In this document: piece after piece, positions 4,936-11,416 of the stretch
Position numbering within the stretch: the stretch's first letter is position 1
How the letters are laid out: each line of letters starts with the position of its first letter
Virus record (IMG/VR): IMGVR_UViG_3300030333_004111
Location: 1 to 33,832 of that record
From: a virus
Strand: one strand, 5' to 3'
Length of the DNA stretch: 33,832 bases
The notes under the pieces: model-generated
Told to the model about the DNA's origin: nothing
Databases searched by the model: none
What the model saw: only the letters and a program-made list of their open reading frames with translations
Translations under genes and position numbers: made by a program

Positions 4936-5488
4936 AATTTGGTTCCTCATTTTTTCCTAGTGGAGTCGGACACCCATGAATCCCATTTTCGCGCTTTTGG
5001 GTTACGATGTCAAGCCCTAAATCAAGATTTTTTTGCCGCCATGAATTAGCGAATCTTGAAGCCGCCTGAATTTTAGTCATATTGTAAAATTCAGAAGAGC
5101 CGCCGACAGGCTTTTCGCCCTTGGTTCTCAAATCTTGAAATAAGCCAGTAACGCGAAAAGGCTTATTCCGAGAATGAAAAAATTGTTCAGCCGATAAAGT
5201 TTTATCGAACGTGCCAAGTTTAGCAAAGTGAAGCCGCCCGATTAGAACGCCCCTATCTAGCGAAAATGAACGCTCCATATCCGCGAGCGTGTTAATGATG
5301 CGAGATTGAACGCCATTAAAGCCGCCCGAATAACATTCTTTCGCAAAGCCGTCCTTAAAAATCTGCATCCCAACAAATGCGGGGACGTAATCGCCAAGGT
5401 TAAGCAATTCCCAAAGATAGTTATATCCTAGATCGGCATAGGGTGAGCCGTTTGAAGTTTCTGGTTTTGAGTTAGATGTAATTTCCAT
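4916..5488 (-). CDS. Hypothetical protein (190 aa)
   Basis: I do not recognise this soluble 190-residue protein. It opens with a polar Asn/Ser/Glu-rich tail, then has aromatic-rich segments (YNYLWELLNLGDYVPAFVG, FFHSRNKPFRVTGLF) and a Lys/Asn-rich C-terminus ending YVKKTS. No signal peptide, membrane segment or Walker motif is visible. Its stop is followed by the tiny membrane gene, and its start overlaps the stop of the HAD gene by one base (ATG/TAA sharing A), so it is co-translated within the PPK2 operon. Confidence 0.7.
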   Translation of the reverse strand: MEITSNSKPETSNGSPYADLGYNYLWELLNLGDYVPAFVGMQIFKDGFAKECYSGGFNGVQSRIINTLADMERSFSLDRGVLIGRLHFAKLGTFDKTLSAEQFFHSRNKPFRVTGLFQDLRTKGEKPVGGSSEFYNMTKIQAASRFANSWRQKNLDLGLDIVTQKRENGIHGCPTPLGKNEEPNYVKKTS

Positions 5489-5955
5489 TAGGCGATTGCC
5501 TCCATATAGTTATTGTAGGATTCGGGAGCGACAACGCGAACCCGATTTTTTCTTAGCGTTTCTTGAACGTCTAAATCGTCATCAAAAAGAATAGTATTCT
5601 TGGTGAAAGTATCCCATTCGATTCCATTAGTGCGAGCCAATAAAAGCAATTCGGCAAGTTTGAATTGGCCGCATGGCAAATTGTTATGCTTAGATCGTGA
5701 CATAATCAGCCGAGGCGTTAAGCCGTGATGATCTAAGAAAGCGTAATCGATAGCGGAAAGAACGCGCGAAGTTAAAATTCCGCAATCCAAACCCTCTGCC
5801 ATTGCGTTCCGCAATACGTTAGCATACGGGAGCAAAGTATCAGCCCAAATATTTTTGGCCGTGTTCATTCGCTTCCAATCGTCTAGCGTTTCGCCTTGGC
5901 GGTGTGTCGAGTCGATGCAAGTGCCATCGAGATCAAATAAGAAGAGATGTCGCAT
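5488..5955 (-). CDS. HAD-superfamily phosphatase
   Basis: The 155-residue protein has the four HAD motifs in order: FDLDGT at residues 7-12 (Asp8 nucleophile, Asp10 acid/base), LTSR at 61-64 (motif II), Lys99 in FKLAELL (motif III) and FDDDLDV at 124-130 (motif IV Asp pair). There is little cap insertion, as in the small phosphatases of phages, including the 3'-phosphatase half of T4-type polynucleotide kinase. There is no P-loop, so it is a stand-alone phosphatase. The substrate (nucleic-acid 3'-phosphate, nucleotide or other) cannot be told. It overlaps the upstream small membrane gene by 23 bp. Confidence 0.8.
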   Translation of the reverse strand: MRHLFLFDLDGTCIDSTHRQGETLDDWKRMNTAKNIWADTLLPYANVLRNAMAEGLDCGILTSRVLSAIDYAFLDHHGLTPRLIMSRSKHNNLPCGQFKLAELLLLARTNGIEWDTFTKNTILFDDDLDVQETLRKNRVRVVAPESYNNYMEAIA

Positions 5956-6133
5956 AACCGATGATTCCTATAGTGTTTAAGATGATAAGATTATAGCATT
6001 GTTTGTGCCACGCTTGCAAGCATAATAATGCCAGCCCTAGCATAGCCATAACCTTGCCGATGTTCGTGTCGATTAGGAAAGGAGCCGCGCATAATAGCGC
6101 GGTTCCAGTCCAAGCGATTAGAGCCGAGAGCAT
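5933..6133 (-). CDS. Small multi-pass membrane protein (66 aa)
   Basis: Nearly all of this 66-residue protein is hydrophobic: three membrane segments at about residues 3-20, 26-42 and 47-65, separated by short loops (LIDTNIGK; WHKQCYN). It could be a small transporter-like or modulator protein, or a holin, but no family is recognised. It lies 5 bp after the stop of the HTH paralogue and overlaps the HAD gene, inside the PPK2 operon. Confidence 0.65.
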   Translation of the reverse strand: MLSALIAWTGTALLCAAPFLIDTNIGKVMAMLGLALLCLQAWHKQCYNLIILNTIGIIGYATSLLI

Positions 6134-6138
6134 AGGGG

Positions 6139-6432
6139 TTACCCTATGTTCTCAAGAACAGAGCAAAGCTCTGCTTTGGTGAGGTCACCCTCACGCTCTG
6201 GCAAAGCCAACGCTTTGCGAATCGCTCCAAGGTATTCAGCCTTGGTAGGATCAACGCGCTTAGAAGCCGCGCGCTTAGGTTGCGCGATGTATTCTAAGCC
6301 AAGGCTTTTCGCCTTAGAGATAACCGAGCGATGGCTCAAGCCAAAGTCAGCCGCAAATTCCTTAGCCTTAGCAAGGTTAAGGGGTTGAGCCGCGCCCAAT
6401 TTCGCGACCATTTCGGGAGTATAATTAGACAT
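6139..6432 (-). CDS. Helix-turn-helix-like phage protein, paralogue
   Basis: This 97-residue basic protein begins MSNYTPEMVAKLG and contains AKEFAADFGLSHRSVISKAKSLG (residues 24-46), a helix-turn-helix-like stretch that aligns with the 2329-2667 protein (YT-x-MV ... RSVI-K-S-G) and with the partial gene at the left edge. The C-terminal half (KAEYLGAIRKALALPEREGDLTKAELCSVLENIG) matches the paralogue's tail in layout. AGGAGA lies 5-10 bases before the ATG. A perfect 10 bp inverted repeat in its leader (6453-6477) is a candidate operator, which would fit self-regulation. Codon use is GC-richer than in the other two paralogues, as in the rest of its operon. Confidence 0.75.
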   Translation of the reverse strand: MSNYTPEMVAKLGAAQPLNLAKAKEFAADFGLSHRSVISKAKSLGLEYIAQPKRAASKRVDPTKAEYLGAIRKALALPEREGDLTKAELCSVLENIG

Positions 6433-6452
6433 AAAAGTCTCCTAAAGTTAAG

Positions 6453-6477
6453 AATTAATCGACCCATTCGATTAATT
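6453..6477. promoter_or_regulatory. Candidate operator: 10 bp inverted repeat
   Basis: AATTAATCGA, 5 bp, TCGATTAATT: a perfect palindrome located between the promoter and the ribosome-binding site of the HTH gene. In RNA it could also form a hairpin just upstream of the Shine-Dalgarno. Confidence 0.6.
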
Positions 6478-6486
6478 TATAAAGCC

Positions 6487-6515
6487 ATTCTCTCATAAAA
6501 AACGCAAAAAGTCAA
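6487..6515 (-). promoter_or_regulatory. Likely promoter of the HTH-to-PPK2 operon
   Basis: On the minus strand: TTGACT (6515-6510), 17 bp, GAGAAT (6492-6487; 4 of 6). Weaker than the other promoters, perhaps needing activation. Confidence 0.55.
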
Positions 6516-6541
6516 GCATTTTTTTATACCGATTTGTCATA

Positions 6542-6742
6542 TCAAGCCGCCTTCATATAACCAAAAATCGCCGCGCCAAATGCAATCATTCCGTTGGCAA
6601 TTAGACAGCCGCCGAAAATTTTGCCGCCTATAGGCGAGGCCATAGTAGCCGACGCTTCCCAAGCTAACAAGCCGGTGAACGTAAACGCCACGCCTACCGA
6701 GATCAAAAAGATTCCGATGGTGATATTGATAATCATTCTCAT
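6542..6742 (-). CDS. Small two-pass membrane protein (66 aa)
   Basis: The 66-residue product has two hydrophobic segments, about residues 3-24 and 42-62, joined by a polar loop (EASATMASPIGGK). It starts MRMIINITIGIF and ends GYMKAA. No family is recognised; the layout fits a holin-like or superinfection-type membrane protein but also many others. It is the first leftward gene after the divergent control region, with a weak promoter 40-65 bp upstream and an ATG preceded by no strong ribosome-binding site. Confidence 0.6.
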   Translation of the reverse strand: MRMIINITIGIFLISVGVAFTFTGLLAWEASATMASPIGGKIFGGCLIANGMIAFGAAIFGYMKAA

Positions 6743-6778
6743 TTAGCCGTACCCTCGAGTATCGATTGACAAGCCCCT

Positions 6779-6807
6779 AGTATGGGGGAAGCCGCCCCGA
6801 AAGTCAA
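6779..6807 (-). promoter_or_regulatory. Possible promoter for the 6542-6742 gene
   Basis: On the minus strand: TTGACT (6807-6802), 17 bp, CATACT (6784-6779; 4 of 6). A TTGACA at 6766-6771 faces it on the plus strand, so the two -35-like boxes form an imperfect inverted repeat. Confidence 0.4.
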
Positions 6808-6875
6808 GCCCCAATCATGGAGATATAATGGAAAGAAAAATAAAATAAAAAATCCTTATAGATCAAGGAGTTACG

Positions 6876-6940
6876 GCGGGGCCTGCCTGTATGGGGGCGG
6901 TTCTTTGACTTGACGCCCGCCCGCCTCGCGGGCGACCCCC
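6876..6940. other. GC-rich structured block in the divergent control region
   Basis: Within an otherwise AT-rich gap (6743-7088) lies a GC-rich block: a perfect hairpin GCCCGC-CTC-GCGGGC (6919-6933), flanked by GGGGG (6893-6897) and CCCCC (6936-6940) that can pair outside it. No U tract follows, so it is not an intrinsic terminator. It could be a protein-binding site or a transcript-end structure. No gene is seen in the gap. Confidence 0.45.
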
Positions 6941-7030
6941 ACATGTACGACTTTGGGTATTTTTTAAACTAATCTTTACAAAAATTTAACAAAATTTTAA
7001 CACTATCTTCATCAAATTGTAATATTTTTA

Positions 7031-7039
7031 TGATATAAT
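7031..7039 (+). promoter_or_regulatory. Extended -10 promoter for the rightward arm
   Basis: TGATATAAT at 7031-7039 is an extended -10 element (TGnTATAAT) without a good -35 but with A/T tracts upstream (AAAATTTAACAAAATTTTAA). Transcription would start near 7046 and give a leader of about 43 nt before the AAGGAG of the first rightward gene. Confidence 0.6.
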
Positions 7040-7088
7040 ATACCAGAAATCAATGGAGATTTCAAGAAGTATTTTAAGGAGAGCTTAA

Positions 7089-7400
7089 ATGAAAGCAATA
7101 TTTGCCCTATTCTTTCTTTTATTGTCAGGCGCATGCGCCTCAGCAGATCCGTACATAGAGTACAAAAATGAGTTGAAGTATAGAGATACCGACTTCAGAG
7201 ACGACATCCATCACTTTAGACTTGGGTATAACTTCGAAAAATTTTATTTTGAAGGAGGCCCCCGCTCTGATGGCTACGCTACTGAGGTAGGGTATAAGAT
7301 TAAACAAGGCCCACTCACGTTTAAAGGCAAATGGGAAGGATCAAAAACTGAAGATTTCGATCATAAGTTGGAGACCGAGATTAGATACACATGGAACTAA
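7089..7400 (+). CDS. Exported small beta-rich protein, possible outer-membrane barrel
   Basis: The 103-residue protein starts with a clear signal peptide (MKAIFALFFLLLSGACASA, cleavage after ASA near residue 19). The remaining 84 residues alternate polar and aromatic residues as beta strands (YIEYKNELKYRD, HHFRLGYNFEKFYFEGG, EVGYKIKQGPLTFKGKWEG, KLETEIRYTWN), ending in an aromatic residue plus Asn, like small outer-membrane barrels or periplasmic beta proteins. AAGGAG precedes the ATG. It overlaps the transporter gene by 10 bp, so the two are coupled: it may be a partner of the transporter (for example an envelope-side helper) or a surface-modifying protein. Confidence 0.7.
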   Translation: MKAIFALFFLLLSGACASADPYIEYKNELKYRDTDFRDDIHHFRLGYNFEKFYFEGGPRSDGYATEVGYKIKQGPLTFKGKWEGSKTEDFDHKLETEIRYTWN

Positions 7401-8329
7401 TATGGATGACGATAGGCTTCTTCCTAGCGTCATACGCTGTAATCGCAAATGATTCAGTACAAACATTAGGAACATGGATAGCTTCTAATAAAGAACGTTT
7501 TGATTGGAGAATAATGTGGGGCGCAGCTTCGGCTGTCCTCCTATGGGCCATTTGGTATGGTTGGACAGTATACGGAGGGGATATCTCGTATGGGAGATTA
7601 ACAAGAATCCCGTATGTAGAAGTCCAATGGTACCATGCTTTAGCTCCGGGAATACTTCTTATACTTACAAGATTTGGTATACCCGTATCAACTTCCTTTT
7701 TAGTACTAAGTGCTTTTGCAAGTACTTTCGTACTCGAGAAGATGTTGCTAAAGAGCGTGGCAGGATACGCGATTGCGGCCGTAGCCGCATACGTCATATG
7801 GTGTGCAATCACACGATACTTCGATGAAACCAAAAAAGTTCCCGAAAACCAAGAAGGTTTTTGGAGAACAACACAATGGATAGTTACAGGCTTCCTATGG
7901 TGGACTTGGTTGTCGCATGATATGGCGAATATGGCAGTTTTTCTTCCACGAGAAATACCTTGGGAAGTAATGATTGGCATTTCTACGCTATTTGTATCAG
8001 GACTAGGCTGGATGTTTTACGAACAAGGAGGTAAAATTCAGCAAATTGTTCTGTCAAAGCAAAATACGCGCTATGTACGAAGTGCAACTTTGATTGATTT
8101 AGTATATTTAGCTATATTATTCTTCTTTAAAGAGTACAATAACATACCTATGTCTACAACTTGGGTGTTTATTGGTCTTTTATCAGGAAGAGAGCTAGCT
8201 CATGCTACTTTTTCTAACAAGGTTCAATTTAAAGGAGTATTTCCTATCGTGGCAAGAGACTTCTTTAAGTTAATGGTAGGTGTTGCTGCATCTATTGGGA
8301 TAATAATTTCAATCCATACGCTTTCTTAG
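7391..8329 (+). CDS. PiT-family inorganic phosphate transporter
   Basis: The PiT (PHO-4, PF01384) family imports phosphate by cation symport across the inner membrane. This 312-residue protein has 8-9 membrane segments and the two inverted family signatures: ANDSVQTLGT at residues 19-28 and, in the second half near residues 172-182, WLSHDMANMAV; each half also has its Ser/Thr-rich helix motif (GIPVSTSFLVLSAFAS and NNIPMSTTWVFIGLLSG). It is shorter than E. coli PitA (about 500) because the central cytoplasmic loop is missing, as in compact bacterial members. It is coupled to the upstream exported beta protein and followed by a terminator, so the pair forms a separate transcription unit before the packaging genes. 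Sulfate transport is a less likely alternative. It would raise phosphate uptake during infection. Confidence 0.82.
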   Translation: MELIWMTIGFFLASYAVIANDSVQTLGTWIASNKERFDWRIMWGAASAVLLWAIWYGWTVYGGDISYGRLTRIPYVEVQWYHALAPGILLILTRFGIPVSTSFLVLSAFASTFVLEKMLLKSVAGYAIAAVAAYVIWCAITRYFDETKKVPENQEGFWRTTQWIVTGFLWWTWLSHDMANMAVFLPREIPWEVMIGISTLFVSGLGWMFYEQGGKIQQIVLSKQNTRYVRSATLIDLVYLAILFFFKEYNNIPMSTTWVFIGLLSGRELAHATFSNKVQFKGVFPIVARDFFKLMVGVAASIGIIISIHTLS

Positions 8330-8337
8330 CTTTTTTC

Positions 8338-8368
8338 AATGCTGCTAGCTCCGGTTAGCAGCATTTTT
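8338..8368 (+). terminator. Intrinsic terminator after the phosphate transporter
   Basis: ATGCTGCTA ... TTAGCAGCAT stem with a 7-nt loop followed by TTTTT. Rightward. Confidence 0.9.
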
Positions 8369-8391
8369 CCTACCCCTCCCAAAAACAGTTC

Positions 8392-8420
8392 TTGACTTTA
8401 CACCCTTGTTAAAGTATAAT
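8392..8420 (+). promoter_or_regulatory. Sigma70 promoter for the packaging/structural operon
   Basis: TTGACT (8392-8397), 17 bp, TATAAT (8415-8420). The ATG of the next gene at 8428 coincides with the expected start point, so the first message would be leaderless. Confidence 0.88.
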
Positions 8421-8427
8421 TTCTCTC

Positions 8428-8889
8428 ATGGCTAAAGAAGTGACTACAATTTCTCCAGAAGGACTGGAAATAGCAAACTCGTACCTTACTTTCGGAAATA
8501 TTCGAGGAGTTGTCGAGCATCTTGGCGTTAATGAAAATGCAGTAGTGGAAATCCTAAATAAACGAGAGGTCAAGAGATACATTGATACTGTCTATTTGGA
8601 TATGGGCTATCGTAATAAGAATAACATTGCTTCCGTATTGGATAATATGATACAAACCAAACTAGAAGAAGCAGAAGAAACTGGAGTTTACTCTAACAAA
8701 GATTTAGCAGACTTATTACAAATGGCTCATAAGATGAGAATGGACGAGATTAAAGCACAATCAGATCTCGAAAAAGCTCATACAGCCAATATTAGAAGTC
8801 AGACTAATGTACAAATTAATGAAGGTGTACCTTTCGGCCAGGGCAACTACGGTAAGCTCATGGAAAAGTTGATGAAGGATGTCGAATAA
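8428..8889 (+). CDS. terS: Terminase small subunit (putative)
   Basis: Small terminases bind the packaging site and load the large subunit. This 153-residue protein has an N-terminal helix-turn-helix-like region (residues 8-50: GLEIANSYLTFGNIRGVVEHLGVNENAVVEIL), a central helical region, and a long Lys/Glu/Gln-rich helix (KMRMDEIKAQSDLEKAHTAN) as in the oligomerisation part of the family. The C-terminal GKLMEKLMKDVE is typical of the TerL-contact tail. It is the first gene of the rightward structural operon, although TerL follows only after eleven small genes, an unusual separation. The ATG lies 7 bases after the -10 box, without a Shine-Dalgarno. Confidence 0.75.
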   Translation: MAKEVTTISPEGLEIANSYLTFGNIRGVVEHLGVNENAVVEILNKREVKRYIDTVYLDMGYRNKNNIASVLDNMIQTKLEEAEETGVYSNKDLADLLQMAHKMRMDEIKAQSDLEKAHTANIRSQTNVQINEGVPFGQGNYGKLMEKLMKDVE

Positions 8890-9082
8890 AAGTGTTGACG
8901 ATGTTGCTAACGAATTATCTCGTCATGAGGTCCAATGCGAAGAAAGATGGAAAACTACCTTCAATCGATTGGATGATATTGACAGAAAATTAGATGAAAT
9001 GTTTAAACGCCAGCTCCAAATCGGAGGCGGTGTAATAGTATTTTTGGCTGGGTTAGTTGTAACCCTAGCTCTTAATAGCTAA
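8879..9082 (+). CDS. Small coiled-coil plus transmembrane protein (XhlA-like)
   Basis: The 67-residue protein has a charged N-terminal half with heptad-like spacing (EERWKTTFNRLDDIDRKLDEMFKR), followed by a C-terminal membrane helix (GGGVIVFLAGLVVTLAL). This layout matches XhlA/holin-accessory proteins of phages, which anchor at the membrane and help lysis. It overlaps the end of the small terminase gene by 11 bp. Assignment rests on architecture only; it could also be an unrelated membrane-tethered coiled coil. Confidence 0.6.
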   Translation: MSNKSVDDVANELSRHEVQCEERWKTTFNRLDDIDRKLDEMFKRQLQIGGGVIVFLAGLVVTLALNS

Positions 9083-9083
9083 A

Positions 9084-9785
9084 ATGAAACGATGGTTACT
9101 TCTTCTTTTATTATTAGTTCCAGCCTCTGCTCTTGCAGAGTACCCGGATATTGATAATATTGAGATTCCGGACATTAGTTCAGAAGAAGACAATAATTCA
9201 GGAGATAACCAAAGCGGAGATCAGGAGGGTAGCCTAAATACCAATAACCAGAATAGTACTGTAAATAGTAATAACAGGACAAATACTAACTCAAAAACAT
9301 ATAACGGGGCTGGAAGTTCTGGTATGCCGCCATATTCAGCGATCTCCCCAACCTTTATGAGTACAGGACCTGAGACCTGTCTTCAAGGAGGAAGTCAAGC
9401 ACTACAAAGTAGTGTGGTAGGGCTAAGCAGAGGGGCCTATAAAGAAGACCCTAACTGTAATAGACGAAGAGATGCAAAAGTTCTTAGTGATCTAGGAATG
9501 AAAGTGGCAGCAGTTGCTAGAATGTGTCAAGAGGTTGAAGTTTGGAGAGCAATGTTTATTTCCGGCACCCCTTGTCCAGTTCTACAAAGCGGTAAGTTAG
9601 TTGTAGGAAAGCGAGCTTACTTAGCTTTGAAGCTAAATCCCACTGTTCATATCCCCGATTACAAAGACAATAAAGACTGGTACGATAAAATACTAGGATT
9701 AGGAGAAAATGAAGGTGAAGAAGCTGATAATAACGGCGATGATAGCCGGTCTCTTTCTGATAAGTACAGAACCAGCAAACGCTGA
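9084..9785 (+). CDS. Exported Asn/Ser-rich protein
   Basis: The 233-residue product begins with a classical signal peptide (MKRWLLLLLLLVPASALA, cleavage after ALA), followed by an acidic, low-complexity Asn/Ser/Asp/Gln-rich linker (about residues 35-75), then a folded region with four Cys (ETCLQGG, DPNCNRR, RMCQEV, TPCPVL), probably disulfide-bonded in the periplasm. The C-terminal tail is acidic and its last 25 codons overlap the signal-peptide codons of the next gene. No family recognised. It may act at the cell envelope or be part of the virion. Confidence 0.65.
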   Translation: MKRWLLLLLLLVPASALAEYPDIDNIEIPDISSEEDNNSGDNQSGDQEGSLNTNNQNSTVNSNNRTNTNSKTYNGAGSSGMPPYSAISPTFMSTGPETCLQGGSQALQSSVVGLSRGAYKEDPNCNRRRDAKVLSDLGMKVAAVARMCQEVEVWRAMFISGTPCPVLQSGKLVVGKRAYLALKLNPTVHIPDYKDNKDWYDKILGLGENEGEEADNNGDDSRSLSDKYRTSKR

Positions 9786-10572
9786 CCCTCTTGACGACCT
9801 AGTTACTACTAGTGGCGATATTGTTGGACAGCTTAATTTAGCTATACTAACTGTTGCAGGACAAGGAGCTAATGCTGCAGATGGATACGTTTCTCCTACT
9901 GGAATGGCGTCCGATGCTCATATTTCTCAAGCCCAGGTTCAAGCATATAATAATGCAATTAGTGTAGTAGCCGGTGCTTCTTTTTATGGAGCACAAGAAT
10001 TTTTACAGGAACAAGGCGATGATGCTTTGGACCAAATGGAACTGGCCGTTGGTGACTTTGTAGACGCTGCAACAGAGATAGCTACAATTCTTGAGATAGC
10101 TGAAATGGCAGAAGAAGCTCAGTCCTCTGGCACAGCAGAAGACGCACAAGAAGTGGCGGAGTTTGTAGAACAGAACGAAACTACCCTAACACTACAACAG
10201 GATACTGTTGACGAGTATAATGACTCTCTTGACGAAATCGAAGAATACGCTCAAGAGGCAGCAGCCTATATAGGGTTAGCAAATAACCAGGATGCAGTTG
10301 ATTTTTTCGATACAGGAGCTGATAACAATAATGCCAGCTTCGTGGATGAAGCAGTAGCTTCTTTCGATATAAGTAATAATAGAATAGTAGTACAGTGGCA
10401 AACTACAAATAATGGTAGTGCCGTATATTTCGATGGCACAGATGGACTAAATATAGACTTATTTAAAACTAGTGCTCAAATTTTAACAGACGGAGAGTCA
10501 GAATTGTTTTATTTAACTAGCCCTACTTATCTAGGGTATGATTGTTTCTTCAATCAACAGAATTGTGAATAA
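9709..10572 (+). CDS. Exported acidic helical protein
   Basis: AGGAG lies close to the ATG. The first 25 residues (MKVKKLIITAMIAGLFLIS..., cleavage near ANA) form a signal peptide. The mature part is rich in Ala/Glu/Gln/Asp and largely helical (for instance EIATILEIAEMAEEAQ, VDEYNDSLDEIEEYAQEAAAYIG), then a beta-rich end with two Cys (YDCFFNQQNC) that may pair. The gene's first 77 bp overlap the previous gene in another frame. No family is recognised; as a neighbour of another exported protein it may be a periplasmic or envelope factor. Confidence 0.65.
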   Translation: MKVKKLIITAMIAGLFLISTEPANADPLDDLVTTSGDIVGQLNLAILTVAGQGANAADGYVSPTGMASDAHISQAQVQAYNNAISVVAGASFYGAQEFLQEQGDDALDQMELAVGDFVDAATEIATILEIAEMAEEAQSSGTAEDAQEVAEFVEQNETTLTLQQDTVDEYNDSLDEIEEYAQEAAAYIGLANNQDAVDFFDTGADNNNASFVDEAVASFDISNNRIVVQWQTTNNGSAVYFDGTDGLNIDLFKTSAQILTDGESELFYLTSPTYLGYDCFFNQQNCE

Positions 10573-11069
10573 TGTCATTAGAAGATACTGAAATAAATGT
10601 TGGTGGAGTTAAGTTCAAAGGAATCTACTTAGCTGTAGTTTTTGGCTTCGTAACTACTATTTCAGGAGCTATTTGGACAGCAAGTGAGTTGTACAGCAGA
10701 TTAGAGGCAGTCGAAGCATACGACATTCCTGATACCACTGAATTACACGAACAGGTAGAGTTAATTAAACAAGAGTTAGAGGACCAAAATATTAGTGAGT
10801 TACAAGGTAAGCTAACAGAGCTAGGAGTTAATCTAACTACTATTATTGACCAACAAAAAGAGTTGCTCTTAATTAAAGAAAGAGTCGTTCAAGCAGAAAA
10901 AGACGTAGAGTCTATGAGAACGACCGTGCAGGAGGCTAAGCTAGTAGTCAAGCAAGTAGAAGACTTTGATAGTTTTTTGAAAACTTTTGATCCAAAGTTC
11001 AAAACCTTAGACAGGGAAGTTAATGATATTTGGGAGGCTTTGGACGAAGTAGCTAATCCTTTGAACTAG
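10572..11069 (+). CDS. Membrane-anchored coiled-coil protein
   Basis: The 165-residue protein has a short polar start, one membrane helix at about residues 18-40 (IYLAVVFGFVTTISGAIWTAS), then about 100 residues of heptad-rich coiled coil (LHEQVELIKQELEDQN ... VVQAEKDVESMRTTVQ) that would project from the membrane. ATG overlaps the previous stop (TAATG). The architecture resembles an inner-membrane spanin (i-spanin) or another envelope-bridging lysis protein, but no lipoprotein partner is seen. Function inferred from layout only. Confidence 0.6.
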   Translation: MSLEDTEINVGGVKFKGIYLAVVFGFVTTISGAIWTASELYSRLEAVEAYDIPDTTELHEQVELIKQELEDQNISELQGKLTELGVNLTTIIDQQKELLLIKERVVQAEKDVESMRTTVQEAKLVVKQVEDFDSFLKTFDPKFKTLDREVNDIWEALDEVANPLN

Positions 11070-11077
11070 GAACTTAA

Positions 11078-11302
11078 TTGAATGAACTGATAATGGCGTT
11101 TGTTTTAATTACAACCGTTGAAGGCACTAAATTAGAGGACGAGTTTTATTTCAGGAATGTACACCGATGCAATCAATTCGCACATTGGATTGAACATGGA
11201 TCAACATTTCCTGATAATAGAAGGTGGGTGGATAGGCAGCTAAATATTAGCGCATATTGTATACCACGAAGACTTCCTAGAACGAGTAAGTTCTGGGATT
11301 AG
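11078..11302 (+). CDS. Small hypothetical protein (74 aa, TTG start likely)
   Basis: The TTG at 11078 has AGGAA five bases upstream, while the in-frame ATG at 11093 has none, so I favour TTG; the shorter form would have 69 residues. The protein is a mixed beta/alpha globule with two Cys (RCNQF and YCIPRR) and Trp-rich segments, and ends RTSKFWD. No recognised motif. It belongs to the run of tiny genes between the exported proteins and TerL. Confidence 0.55.
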   Translation: MNELIMAFVLITTVEGTKLEDEFYFRNVHRCNQFAHWIEHGSTFPDNRRWVDRQLNISAYCIPRRLPRTSKFWD

Positions 11303-11311
11303 GAGATAGAA

Positions 11312-11413
11312 ATGGACTTAAAATGTCATAGATGCGGCCACGATTGTCACTGTGGCAAAGAGTGCGACAAATGTATAAATGAAGTTTGTCACGACTGCGA
11401 TTGTGAGGAGTAA
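11312..11413 (+). CDS. Cys/His-rich microprotein (33 aa), probable metal binder
   Basis: This short frame, with AGGAGATAG directly before the ATG, encodes 33 residues of which nine are Cys (5, 8, 12, 14, 18, 21, 26, 29, 31) and four are His. Spacing gives CxxC, CxC, CxxC, CxxCxC clusters, enough for two tetrahedral metal sites, as in zinc-knuckle or metallothionein-like proteins. It starts MDLKCHRCGHDC. The frame is too short for standard gene callers, but codon use, ribosome-binding site and packing (3 bp before the next gene's ATG region) support it. Function unknown; metal storage or nucleic-acid binding are the main options. Confidence 0.65.
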   Translation: MDLKCHRCGHDCHCGKECDKCINEVCHDCDCEE

Positions 11414-11416
11414 ATT

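Noticed and set aside
7381-7980. Antisense frame (199 codons) inside the phosphate transporter
   Set aside because: The forward frame has clear PiT motifs and a coupled start; the antisense product resembles no protein and lacks a ribosome-binding site.
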